Shown here in pieces: positions 30,186 through 36,530 of a DNA stretch of 41,337 nucleotides; positions within the stretch are counted from its first letter, which is position 1, and every line of letters starts with the position of its first letter. The translations under genes and the position numbers were made by a program. The notes beneath the pieces are model-generated. The model saw nothing but the letters and a program-made list of their open reading frames with translations. It ran no database searches and was not told the DNA's origin. The stretch is from Candidatus Omnitrophota bacterium (GTDB taxonomy: Bacteria > Omnitrophota > Gorgyraeia > 2-02-FULL-51-18). The DNA lies in assembly GCA_945877765.1 (NCBI GenBank), contig CAMDWQ010000005.1:64604-105940 (forward strand), read 5' to 3'.

Positions 30186-31643
30186 ATGTCCTCCTTCTTA
30201 AATATTCACTGGCCACTGCTTACCACCGAGATTGCGCTCATTTCATTTGCCATTCTCATGATGATCTGGGACCTTTTTATCCCCGATACCGAAAAACGAG
30301 GCAAATTGCTGGCAAATGCGGCCCTCATTGGCGTCGCAGGCCTGACCATCCTGCAAGTCCTACGCTGGGGTATTTTTGGCACGACGCTGGGGGGCAGTTT
30401 TATTCAGGATGGCGTGTCCTCGTTTTTCAAAGTAATCTTCTGTCTCTCGGCCTTCTTCACTCTTTTTATGGCACGCGACTATCAGGCTAAGCTCAAGCGC
30501 GGCCACGGCGAGTTTACTCTCCTGGTCCTTTTTAGCCTCATCGGCATTCTGTTTTTAGCCTCCGCGAATGATTTTCTGCTTTTTTTCATCTCACTTGAAA
30601 TTTTAAGTATTTCTCTTTATATCATGACCGCTTATTTAAAAGACGACGCGCGCTCCATTGAAGCCGGCATCAAATACATCGTGCTGGGCGCACTGTCTAC
30701 TGCTGTTTTTCTCTATGGCTTAAGTTTTATCTATGGCACCACCGGCAGCACTTCTTACCTCGAGATTCAAAAAAATCTCGCCCTCATGCCCAGCATCCCG
30801 ACTGGCTTTATTTTTGGAATGATCTTGGTAGTTTCGTCGCTAGCCTTTAAAATTGCGGCGGTTCCGTTTCATCTGTGGGTGCCGGATATTTATGAGGGGG
30901 CTCCGGCGCCGGTGGTCTCTTTTCTTGCCACCGCTTCCAAAGCCGCGGGGTTTCTGGCGCTCATTCGCCTTTCAATGACCGTCTTTGCGCCGCTGGAGAC
31001 GACGCTTGCGGCCATCTACAGCGTCCTAGCAGTCCTGACAATTATTTACGGCAATCTGGGCGCTATCCCGCAAACCAATATCAAGCGGCTCATGGGTTAT
31101 TCCAGTATAGGACACGCCGGTTATTTATTGATTGGCCTTGCGGCTTTCGGCTCTTCGGGGAAAGAAGCAATCCTGTTTTATCTTTTGAGTTATCTTTTTA
31201 GCACGGCGGGGATATTTCTTGTCATTGTAGCACTTTCAAAAACAGCCAAAACCAGTCAGATTAGCGAATACGCGGGACTCGGTCAAAGGTCTCCCGTGCT
31301 TGCCGCCGGGATGCTGATTTCTTTATTGTCTTTAGCGGGAGTGCCGCCGCTATCAGGATTTTTGGCGAAGTTTTATCTTTTATGGGCAGGTGTCAAAGCC
31401 GGTTACCTATGGCTTGTGATCGTCGGGATTCTCAACGTCGTGATATCGCTTTATTACTATTTAAAAATTGTGAAGACGATGTATTTAGAAAAACCTTCGG
31501 ATTTATCTCCGCTAAACGTCACAGCTTCGCAGAAAGCAATGCAGTACTTCTCAATGTTTGCGATCGTGCTCTTGGGAGTCTGGCCGGGTCCTTTTGTCCA
31601 TTGGGCCCAAACCGCTTTTACCGCCGTACTTAGTCTCCGCTAA
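30186..31643 (+). CDS. nuoN: NADH-quinone oxidoreductase subunit N
   Basis: This 485-residue antiporter-like subunit has FFISLEILSISLYIMTAYLK, FKIAAVPFHLWVPDIYEGAP, PVVSFLATASKAAGFLALIR and YSSIGHAGYLLIGL. It ends GVWPGPFVHWAQTAFTAVLS-LR. The last 24 codons recur, diverged but in frame and with the stop, at 34697-34767. It is the last gene of the nuo block, facing the accessory island. Confidence 0.96.
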   Translation: MSSFLNIHWPLLTTEIALISFAILMMIWDLFIPDTEKRGKLLANAALIGVAGLTILQVLRWGIFGTTLGGSFIQDGVSSFFKVIFCLSAFFTLFMARDYQAKLKRGHGEFTLLVLFSLIGILFLASANDFLLFFISLEILSISLYIMTAYLKDDARSIEAGIKYIVLGALSTAVFLYGLSFIYGTTGSTSYLEIQKNLALMPSIPTGFIFGMILVVSSLAFKIAAVPFHLWVPDIYEGAPAPVVSFLATASKAAGFLALIRLSMTVFAPLETTLAAIYSVLAVLTIIYGNLGAIPQTNIKRLMGYSSIGHAGYLLIGLAAFGSSGKEAILFYLLSYLFSTAGIFLVIVALSKTAKTSQISEYAGLGQRSPVLAAGMLISLLSLAGVPPLSGFLAKFYLLWAGVKAGYLWLVIVGILNVVISLYYYLKIVKTMYLEKPSDLSPLNVTASQKAMQYFSMFAIVLLGVWPGPFVHWAQTAFTAVLSLR

Positions 31644-31669
31644 AAAACCTAAAGAAGTCCCAGGACTTC
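31642..31669 (-). terminator. Possible terminator overlapping the mazF-like stop
   Basis: On the minus strand GAAGTCC, TG, GGACTTC is a perfect seven-base stem (31669-31654), followed after six bases by six Ts (31647-31642). The hairpin lies within the last codons of the mazF-like gene. The T-run is a little distant, so strength is uncertain. The same stem could also slow transcription coming out of nuoN. Confidence 0.4.
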
Positions 31670-31996
31670 ACGAATTTTCGCATCCACCTTATTCAATACA
31701 TTAGGCCCTAAACAACCAAGCTGTCTGACAGCGTGGGATCTCGTTATACGCGCAATCTTATCGGACTTTATTAAAGTTGGGGCTTTTAAACCGGTCGCAG
31801 GAAATTCAGGATCGTTATTGTCAATTAGAATATCATAGGAAAAGGCGTTGCTAATTTTAGAGGACAATGCGACAAAGATTGGATCAGTATTTAATCGGTT
31901 ATATTGATCTGAGGATATAACAAGAGCGGGGCGAACCTTCGTTGTTGTTGCATCAGAAAATGGAAACTTAATGAGAACAATGTCACCTCGTGTCAT
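31649..31996 (-). CDS. MazF/PemK-family endoribonuclease toxin
   Basis: This 115-residue protein begins MTRGDIVLIKFPFSDATTTK followed by VRPALVISSDQYN. This is the GDIVL(v/i).fPFsd...kxRPalVis signature of MazF/PemK mRNA interferases. Later come VALSSKIS, then GLKAPTLIKSDKIARITRSH, with the conserved Thr/Ser-Lys-Asp segment. Its ATG overlaps the stop of the antitoxin-like gene (ATGA), the normal antitoxin-toxin arrangement. It lies in the accessory island just downstream of nuoN on the opposite strand. Confidence 0.9.
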   Translation of the reverse strand: MTRGDIVLIKFPFSDATTTKVRPALVISSDQYNRLNTDPIFVALSSKISNAFSYDILIDNNDPEFPATGLKAPTLIKSDKIARITRSHAVRQLGCLGPNVLNKVDAKIREVLGLL

Positions 31997-32232
31997 TTGA
32001 TTTCAGTGCCATCATTTTCCGAGTAAATATCCTCTTGGGGATCATTTAAAAATGAAAATGCGCCCGAAGAAAAAGGCAGTGATAAAAATTCTTCATCGCT
32101 AGCTTCCTCAATATTTTCAATTTCAGGCATCACAAAAACAATAATATTATAGGACTTTGTTGGTAGCTCACGGATCTCAACTGGCTTCGACTGAAACCAT
32201 TGCAATTTTTCACTATCTTTAGTTAATGTCAT
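31993..32232 (-). CDS. Putative antitoxin of the MazF/PemK-like toxin
   Basis: This 79-residue acidic protein has no DNA-binding domain I recognise. It has a short beta part (PTKSYNIIVFVMPEIENIEE) and an acidic aromatic tail (DEEFLSLPFSSGAFSFLNDP) of the kind that wraps MazF-type toxins. Its position and four-base overlap with the toxin gene are the main evidence. An AGGATT ribosome site precedes the ATG. It follows the DUF6941-like gene by ten bases, so all three share a message. Confidence 0.65.
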   Translation of the reverse strand: MTLTKDSEKLQWFQSKPVEIRELPTKSYNIIVFVMPEIENIEEASDEEFLSLPFSSGAFSFLNDPQEDIYSENDGTEIK

Positions 32233-32242
32233 TTTTGGAATC

Positions 32243-32644
32243 CTATATCGCCTTTGCTTCCCGCAATAAAAATTTTCTAGAAATAATTAGATTGTCATGG
32301 CAATAAAAATCAAAACGATAATTTCCAAATTCAGGAAAACGCAATCCTCGAAATTCAAAATTTAATTCAATTTTTTCCTGAGGATTTTTACAATTAATTC
32401 GTGCATTTAACCCGCCTAGAGCCCTGTCAGTATCTTCATGGATGCATTTGAGTGAGCAATCATACTCCCCATTACCCTCTGTTAAAACTAAAAAAACATT
32501 CAGTCTTGGATGCGCGCAAGGTGCTTTGGATGAGTTAATGTTGTCAAAAAGCCCTATTAATGACTTTTTACTCGTCATTTTGTCTTCAATGACGGAGTCA
32601 CAAATGATCATCGCTAAAGGGATTAAATCAGGTTTATTAGACAT
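32243..32644 (-). CDS. DUF6941-like protein
   Basis: A 133-residue protein from the ATG at 32644 (MSNKPDLIPLAMIICDSVIE), preceded by an AAGAGG ribosome site. The frame is open to 32698 without support. The N-terminal stretch, ALxICDxVIEDxxTxKxSLIG-(l/i)F, is the hallmark of DUF6941. It forms a small beta-rich fold of unknown function that recurs as an accessory gene in many bacteria. Its place ahead of a MazEF-like pair in a variable island is typical of cargo genes. Confidence 0.7.
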   Translation of the reverse strand: MSNKPDLIPLAMIICDSVIEDKMTSKKSLIGLFDNINSSKAPCAHPRLNVFLVLTEGNGEYDCSLKCIHEDTDRALGGLNARINCKNPQEKIELNFEFRGLRFPEFGNYRFDFYCHDNLIISRKFLLREAKAI

Positions 32645-32968
32645 ATAGCCTCTTTTTTGAATGGGCAATAGTTTACCAGTAAAATATTTCCTACGCAAAC
32701 CATACCGCTACGAGTAACCATATGCAAAGCTGGTTGTAGTATACCTGATAATCGGGCCTGTTTAAAGGCCCGCTGCGTTGCTCGTTCTCTATTCTGAGCT
32801 CCCCGCGAAAATAACTACCCCGATTTGGGGTTCGAATGAGCGTCCAAATTGGCTCCCTCGATTGGACGAATTTCGCAACGCCTTTTTGTACGAAAATATC
32901 TTTGAAACTAACCCACACTTCCAATCAGTAGAACTTACTTTTGGGCACTTATAACCAGAAATGCCAAA
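32645..32968. other. Non-coding gap between the secY-like and DUF6941-like genes: promoter and repeat
   Basis: No convincing gene lies here. It holds a minus-strand promoter (TTTAAA at 32766-32761, 17 bases, TATACT at 32743-32738) for the DUF6941-mazEF run. A hairpin GGGCCTGTTTAAAGGCCC overlaps its -35. A repeat lies at about 32821-32860 (CCCCGATTTGGGGTTCGAAT then GAGCGTCCAAATTGGCTC), which recurs at 36466-36500. The small open frames here come from that repeat. Confidence 0.55.
32738..32766 (-). promoter_or_regulatory. Promoter for the DUF6941-mazEF-like operon
   Basis: Minus-strand TTTAAA (32766-32761), 17-base spacer, TATACT (32743-32738). The -35 overlaps one arm of a GGGCC...GGCCC hairpin. 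The leader to the ATG at 32644 is about 85 bases, unlike the leaderless genes elsewhere in the window. Confidence 0.5.
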
Positions 32969-34429
32969 TCAAATTGTCGGATTGTCAACTTTCAGAATTA
33001 GATTCCTCGCCTCAGATATTTTGTCTGATGGCGTATAAATACGATATTGGTCTATCATTGTCCGAATCGGCATTCCCCAACTGAAACGAAACGGCTCTAT
33101 TAAACTCTTTATGCCGTGTGTTTTCAAATACATCGTCTTTATTTCGGCCTCTGGCTCAGTAAACGCCGTATAGCAGACGCCCCAATCCTTTTCACTGGAC
33201 TCCTGCTTCGACTTAAAGAAGTTTACTTGGCTTAATGTATCCAATAGAACTCCAATAAATACAATAATGGAGAAATGCGGGATTAACCCAAACGCTATAC
33301 TTGATTTTCCGCCAATCTCATTTACACCTACATATTCTTCCAGAAGATCGGGCAAGACAAACGCAGCAATGAGAAACAGAGCCGCTATTTTTAAGTTCTC
33401 ATTCATTCGTTGCTTTAAAAGATCCGTTCCTTCTATCGAAAATCCAAATTGCCTGATTTGTCCTGCCATACGATTGGAATCAAAAACGACCCGCGAATAT
33501 AAAAATGTCAGCCAAAAAATAGCGGCAATAACGTAAACGAGATAGCTAATATAACTCTTATCAAATAAGGTACTACAGAACGGAATAATAAAAGCTATCT
33601 TAGTATAGGAAATAGCTTCTCGGCCCACCATGGTCGGACGAAAATTAAGGGTGCCCACCTCAGCATTATTTCGATTTATTTTCACTGTGGTTTTCTTGTT
33701 ATAAAAATAATAAGCGCCATAAATGAGCATGGCCGTCAGTAAAATAATTAGTGGTGCCGTGCCTGGCGATGAAATCCTGTTTGCTGGTTCAGAACTCATC
33801 AATGCGGTCGAAAAGCGCTGACAGTACACTATAAAATCAATAAATAAAGGGGAAATAATGACCCACGCATAGCCATTTCCTATTCCTCGGCGATTAATCA
33901 TCTCCGCTAAGAAAATGATGAGAACGACTGCAGAGGTCATCGTCAAAACACACGTGATTTGGAACACCATACCCGGATTTGAAACGATCGAGATTCCACC
34001 AAAACGATTCGGATTTTGTAACCAAAGGCTGATTATAAAACTCTGTATCACCGATAAAGCTAGAGTCAGAGCATATGTATATTGGACAATTTTAGCCCTG
34101 CCCTTTTCATCGCCCATTAAATATCCCCGAAGTAGCGGCATGACAACAGAAGCTAGTTGAAGCAACAAACATGAGCTGACAAATGTCATCATGCCCAATG
34201 AGAATATAGAAATTCGCGCACTTTTCAAAACATTGTATTGAAAAATAGGAGACGGTTTGTCGCCGATTCCACGCATGAACATCTCCACACGAGACAGATC
34301 AATACCAGGAATGGGAATCATAAAAGCGAGTCTGAGAAGAGCAACAACAGCAACCGTGAAAATGAGCCGTTTTCTCATTTCAACGTCCTTGATCAGCCAT
34401 TGCACAAGCTCTGTGAATGAATGTTTCAT
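32969..34429 (-). CDS. SecY-like translocase with C-terminal DUF2007-like domain
   Basis: A 486-residue protein from the ATG at 34429, with an AATAGGGA ribosome site. The longer frame to 34447 lacks one. The SecY core is clear: KRLIFTVAVVALLRLAFMIP followed by IPGID, then SIFSLGMMTFVSSCLLLQLA, KIVQYTYALTLALSVIQS and RRGIGNGYAWVI. These match SecY helices 1-5. The sequence is divergent in the second half. About 65 residues after the last helix form a DUF2007-like domain (AEIKTMYLKTHGIKSLIEPF then DKISEARNLI). The gene is far from any ribosomal protein operon, so it is probably a second SecY. No SecA2 or cargo gene is nearby. Confidence 0.82.
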   Translation of the reverse strand: MKHSFTELVQWLIKDVEMRKRLIFTVAVVALLRLAFMIPIPGIDLSRVEMFMRGIGDKPSPIFQYNVLKSARISIFSLGMMTFVSSCLLLQLASVVMPLLRGYLMGDEKGRAKIVQYTYALTLALSVIQSFIISLWLQNPNRFGGISIVSNPGMVFQITCVLTMTSAVVLIIFLAEMINRRGIGNGYAWVIISPLFIDFIVYCQRFSTALMSSEPANRISSPGTAPLIILLTAMLIYGAYYFYNKKTTVKINRNNAEVGTLNFRPTMVGREAISYTKIAFIIPFCSTLFDKSYISYLVYVIAAIFWLTFLYSRVVFDSNRMAGQIRQFGFSIEGTDLLKQRMNENLKIAALFLIAAFVLPDLLEEYVGVNEIGGKSSIAFGLIPHFSIIVFIGVLLDTLSQVNFFKSKQESSEKDWGVCYTAFTEPEAEIKTMYLKTHGIKSLIEPFRFSWGMPIRTMIDQYRIYTPSDKISEARNLILKVDNPTI

Positions 34430-34477
34430 AGTTGTCCCTATTGCCATTGATCTGCGTATACAATGAGTCTACTTCAA

Positions 34478-34515
34478 ATAAAAACCCCTTGCAACTTTTT
34501 AGTTTGCAAGGGGTT
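34478..34515 (-). terminator. Strong intrinsic terminator
   Basis: On the minus strand AACCCCTTGCAA and TTGCAAGGGGTT form a 12-base stem with a nine-base loop, followed by TTTTTATTT. It would stop minus-strand transcripts coming from the DUF1016 gene through the duplicated nuoN/nrdA fragments. It insulates the secY-like gene, whose own promoter must lie between 34430 and 34480. Confidence 0.8.
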
Positions 34516-34520
34516 AGAAC

Positions 34521-34560
34521 TAATTGGCTCATCGATCAGGACTCGAACCTCAAAACTATT
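34521..34560 (-). repeat. tRNA 3'-end-like repeat
   Basis: On the minus strand GAGGTTCGAGTCCTGATCGA then TGAGCCAATTAG looks like a T-arm, acceptor strand and CCA of a tRNA. No matching 5' acceptor strand (TCATCGA) is seen within 90 bases, so it is not a whole tRNA gene. A related copy is at 36489-36515, and a shorter one near 32845. Such fragments often mark integration sites. Confidence 0.45.
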
Positions 34561-34626
34561 TTGGAAGGGTTCCCCGCAACATCTGACTGGCACTTTTTAG
34601 CTCAGGACTTGAGCCTGAACAACCCC

Positions 34627-34697
34627 TTAACTCCCGCAAGCCAAACAATCATCCTTGTTCTGAAGCGAGCAGGCGATATCCGCTAATTTTTCTTCCT
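34627..34697 (-). pseudogene. Duplicate of the 3' end of nrdA
   Basis: The minus strand encodes [22 protein letters not shown] and a stop, identical in protein to the true nrdA end at 36531-36602. The base differences I can see are synonymous (TTA for CTG, AGT for AGC). It has no start and is fused directly to a nuoN 3' fragment. It is a dead remnant that marks a duplication or recombination junction. Confidence 0.85.
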
Positions 34698-34767
34698 AGG
34701 AGTATGGCCGGGTCCTTTTGTCCGGTGGGCCCAACCCGCTTTTACCGCTACGCTCGGCCTCCGCTAA
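34697..34767 (+). pseudogene. Duplicate of the 3' end of nuoN
   Basis: The plus strand encodes GVWPGPFVRWAQPAFTATLG-LR and a stop, against GVWPGPFVHWAQTAFTAVLS-LR in nuoN. Several changes are synonymous. The fragment begins where the nrdA copy ends, at a shared GGAG. It continues past the stop with sequence resembling that after the real nuoN (AAGCCCCAGG against AAGTCCCAGG). Confidence 0.85.
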
Positions 34768-34793
34768 AAAAAATTCGGTAAGCCCCAGGCGTA

Positions 34794-35975
34794 TTATTTT
34801 GGGCATAGGCCCCAAAAACTTTTTCCTTTAGTATAATCCTCTTTGGCCTTTCTGACCCTGCCTTCCCTGGCCGCCTGTAAACCACCTCGAACAGCGTTTA
34901 ACGCTTTTTCATTTTTGTATAACCATGCTTCACTATTTTTGACATCTATCAACAACCGTTCTCGATTCAGTTCCCGGATAAGCTCTGCTTCCGTGGGCAA
35001 ATACAGTTTGTATCTTGAGGCAAATATTTGGCGGTTGTCTTTTGAAAGGGTGTACCGGACAACCGCTTCTTTTTTATCTTCGCATAAAATAAGACCCACC
35101 GTCGGGTTGTCGTCCGGTTGTTTTACCTCTCGATCATAATAATGGACATACATCTGCATCTGCCCGATATCCTGGTGGACAAGTTTACCGACCTTTAGAT
35201 CGATGATCAAATAGCATTTTAATATCGTATGGTAGAACACAAGATCGATATAGAAGTGGTCTCCATCGAGTGATATGCGCTTTTGCCTGGCCACGAAAGT
35301 AAAGCCTTTGCCCAATTCGAGCAGAAATTTCGATAAATTATCAACCAGCGCTTGTTCCAATGTGCTTTCATAAAGCTTGGCTTGCGGAGACAATCCGGTG
35401 AATTCCAAGACATACGGATCTTTGATTATATCGTCGTAGCTACGAATCTCCTGGCCTTTTTGTGCCAATTTCGTAAGGCCTTTCTTGTCTTTACTCAAAG
35501 CCAGCCGCTCAAAGAGAAGAGAGCCTTTTTGGCGCTCAAGCTCCCGCGCCGACCAGCTGTTTTGGACGGATTCAATTTCATAGAACGAACGCGCCTTGGG
35601 ATTATCCACCCGCATCAGAATACGATAATGTGTCCAGCTTAATTCGTGACGCAGTGCGTCACGTTTTGGATAGCACATATAGAAATACCGAATATTGCGT
35701 AAATTGGACTCGTCAAACCCCTTGCCAAAATCAGCAGTAAGTTGGTCAGAAAGTCTCTTTAAAATCGCCTCTCCGTATTCGGCCCGAGACTTTCCTTTCT
35801 GCTCTTCTTCCACAATCTCGCGTCCGATATGCCAATAGGCGGCGACCATTTCGGTGTTGATGGCACGTACAATATTTCCTCTGGAATTTTCAATGATTTT
35901 GCGTATGCGATCGTAGATCCCTTTCGCTTGCACGCTAGATTTGATCAATCCGTCAGTTTTTCTTTTAGATTTCAT
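34794..35975 (-). CDS. DUF1016/YhcG-family PD-(D/E)XK nuclease
   Basis: This 393-residue protein has an N-terminal helical DUF1016 region (RAINTEMVAAYWHIGREIVE, then SDQLTADFGKGFDESNLRNI, then LSWTHYRILMRV). It has a C-terminal PD-(D/E)XK nuclease fold, with FYIDLVFYHTILKCYLIIDL and K in DLKVGK as the active site, and GQMQMYVHYYD as the following helix. These proteins are common accessory genes whose natural substrate is unclear to me, with DNA binding or cleavage inferred from the fold. The start lies next to a frameshifted zeta-toxin remnant. Confidence 0.92.
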   Translation of the reverse strand: MKSKRKTDGLIKSSVQAKGIYDRIRKIIENSRGNIVRAINTEMVAAYWHIGREIVEEEQKGKSRAEYGEAILKRLSDQLTADFGKGFDESNLRNIRYFYMCYPKRDALRHELSWTHYRILMRVDNPKARSFYEIESVQNSWSARELERQKGSLLFERLALSKDKKGLTKLAQKGQEIRSYDDIIKDPYVLEFTGLSPQAKLYESTLEQALVDNLSKFLLELGKGFTFVARQKRISLDGDHFYIDLVFYHTILKCYLIIDLKVGKLVHQDIGQMQMYVHYYDREVKQPDDNPTVGLILCEDKKEAVVRYTLSKDNRQIFASRYKLYLPTEAELIRELNRERLLIDVKNSEAWLYKNEKALNAVRGGLQAAREGRVRKAKEDYTKGKSFWGLCPK

Positions 35976-35984
35976 AATATGGCC

Positions 35985-36140
35985 TTTTTAAAAAAAATCT
36001 TATCGGATACAAACCTTGCGCTATTAAACCAGCGTTATAAAGTTGTCGCAATGTGCGTGAAGGGGTAAGAACTTTCTAGCGAAAGTTGTTTTGCCTGAGC
36101 CGTTGGGACCGGCGATGATGTAGAGGTTTTTTGGGTTCAT
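35985..36140 (-). pseudogene. Zeta-toxin-like P-loop kinase, N-terminal remnant with frameshift
   Basis: From an ATG at 36140 the frame reads MNPKNLYIIAGPNGSGKTTF, then ARKFLPLHAHCDNF, and stops after 38 codons. Shifting frame after NF continues as NAGLIAQGLYPI. The joined sequence matches the beginning of zeta-toxin/UDP-GlcNAc kinase-type proteins (YIIAGPNGAGKTTFA..FLP....NFvNAD.IA.GLsP). The rest of the gene is missing where the DUF1016 gene begins. It is a broken toxin, the fourth toxin-antitoxin trace in this window. Confidence 0.65.
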
Positions 36141-36169
36141 ACTGGGGTACCGAAAAAGCTATGGCTTAC

Positions 36170-36379
36170 TCAGAAATGAATTAGTAACAACTGAATGCCG
36201 ATGATTATTAATACAACTCCTATGAGCCATTTCTGAAACTTTCGACCCCATAATATCATTTCTTTTTTGGCAAATTTGGATTGCAACTTATCAAGAAATG
36301 TTTCTGAAACAACTCTATCGCCAAACTTTATGATTATTAGACCCAAGGTAATTAAAATTAATCCTATCAGCAATAACAT
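36170..36379 (-). CDS. Small two-helix membrane protein of unknown function
   Basis: This 69-residue protein has a hydrophobic segment at each end (LLLIGLILITLGLIIIKFGD and WLIGVVLIIIGIQLLLIHF) and a charged middle (TFLDKLQSKFAKKEMILWGR). The ATG has a strong ribosome site, AAAAGGAGC, seven bases upstream, which argues for a real gene. I recognise no family. Accessory-island location. Confidence 0.6.
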   Translation of the reverse strand: MLLLIGLILITLGLIIIKFGDRVVSETFLDKLQSKFAKKEMILWGRKFQKWLIGVVLIIIGIQLLLIHF

Positions 36380-36530
36380 TTAGTAGCTCCTTTTACAAAA
36401 TATATTAAAAAAAGCACGGCCAATTTTTTGACCTCGCCTTTTCATTTTGTTGCGCTTAGCCACCCCCATGTGGGGTACGAATGAGCGTCCAAATTGGCTC
36501 ATCGATCAGGACTCGAGTCCACACAATACT
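36380..36530. other. Gap after nrdA holding the tRNA-like/AATTGGCTC repeat
   Basis: The gap holds CCCCATGTGGGG at 36466-36477, GAATGAGCGTCCAAATTGGCTC (in part) at 36479-36500, and ATCGATCAGGACTCGAG at 36501-36517. These parallel sequences at 32821-32860 and 34521-34560. No gene is supported. Confidence 0.6.

Noticed and set aside
32691-32924. 77-codon minus-strand frame upstream of the DUF6941-like gene
   Set aside because: It overlaps a promoter and a repeat found again near 36466. The frame has no family features or ribosome site.
34521-34610. Candidate tRNA gene on the minus strand
   Set aside because: A T-arm-like and CCA-like end is visible, but no matching 5' acceptor strand and no convincing D and anticodon arms were found.
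34432-34686. 84-codon plus-strand frame containing NWLIDQDSNLK, and a similar one at 36447-36704
   Set aside because: Both are translations of the shared repeat and of the antisense of nrdA 3' sequence, not genes.
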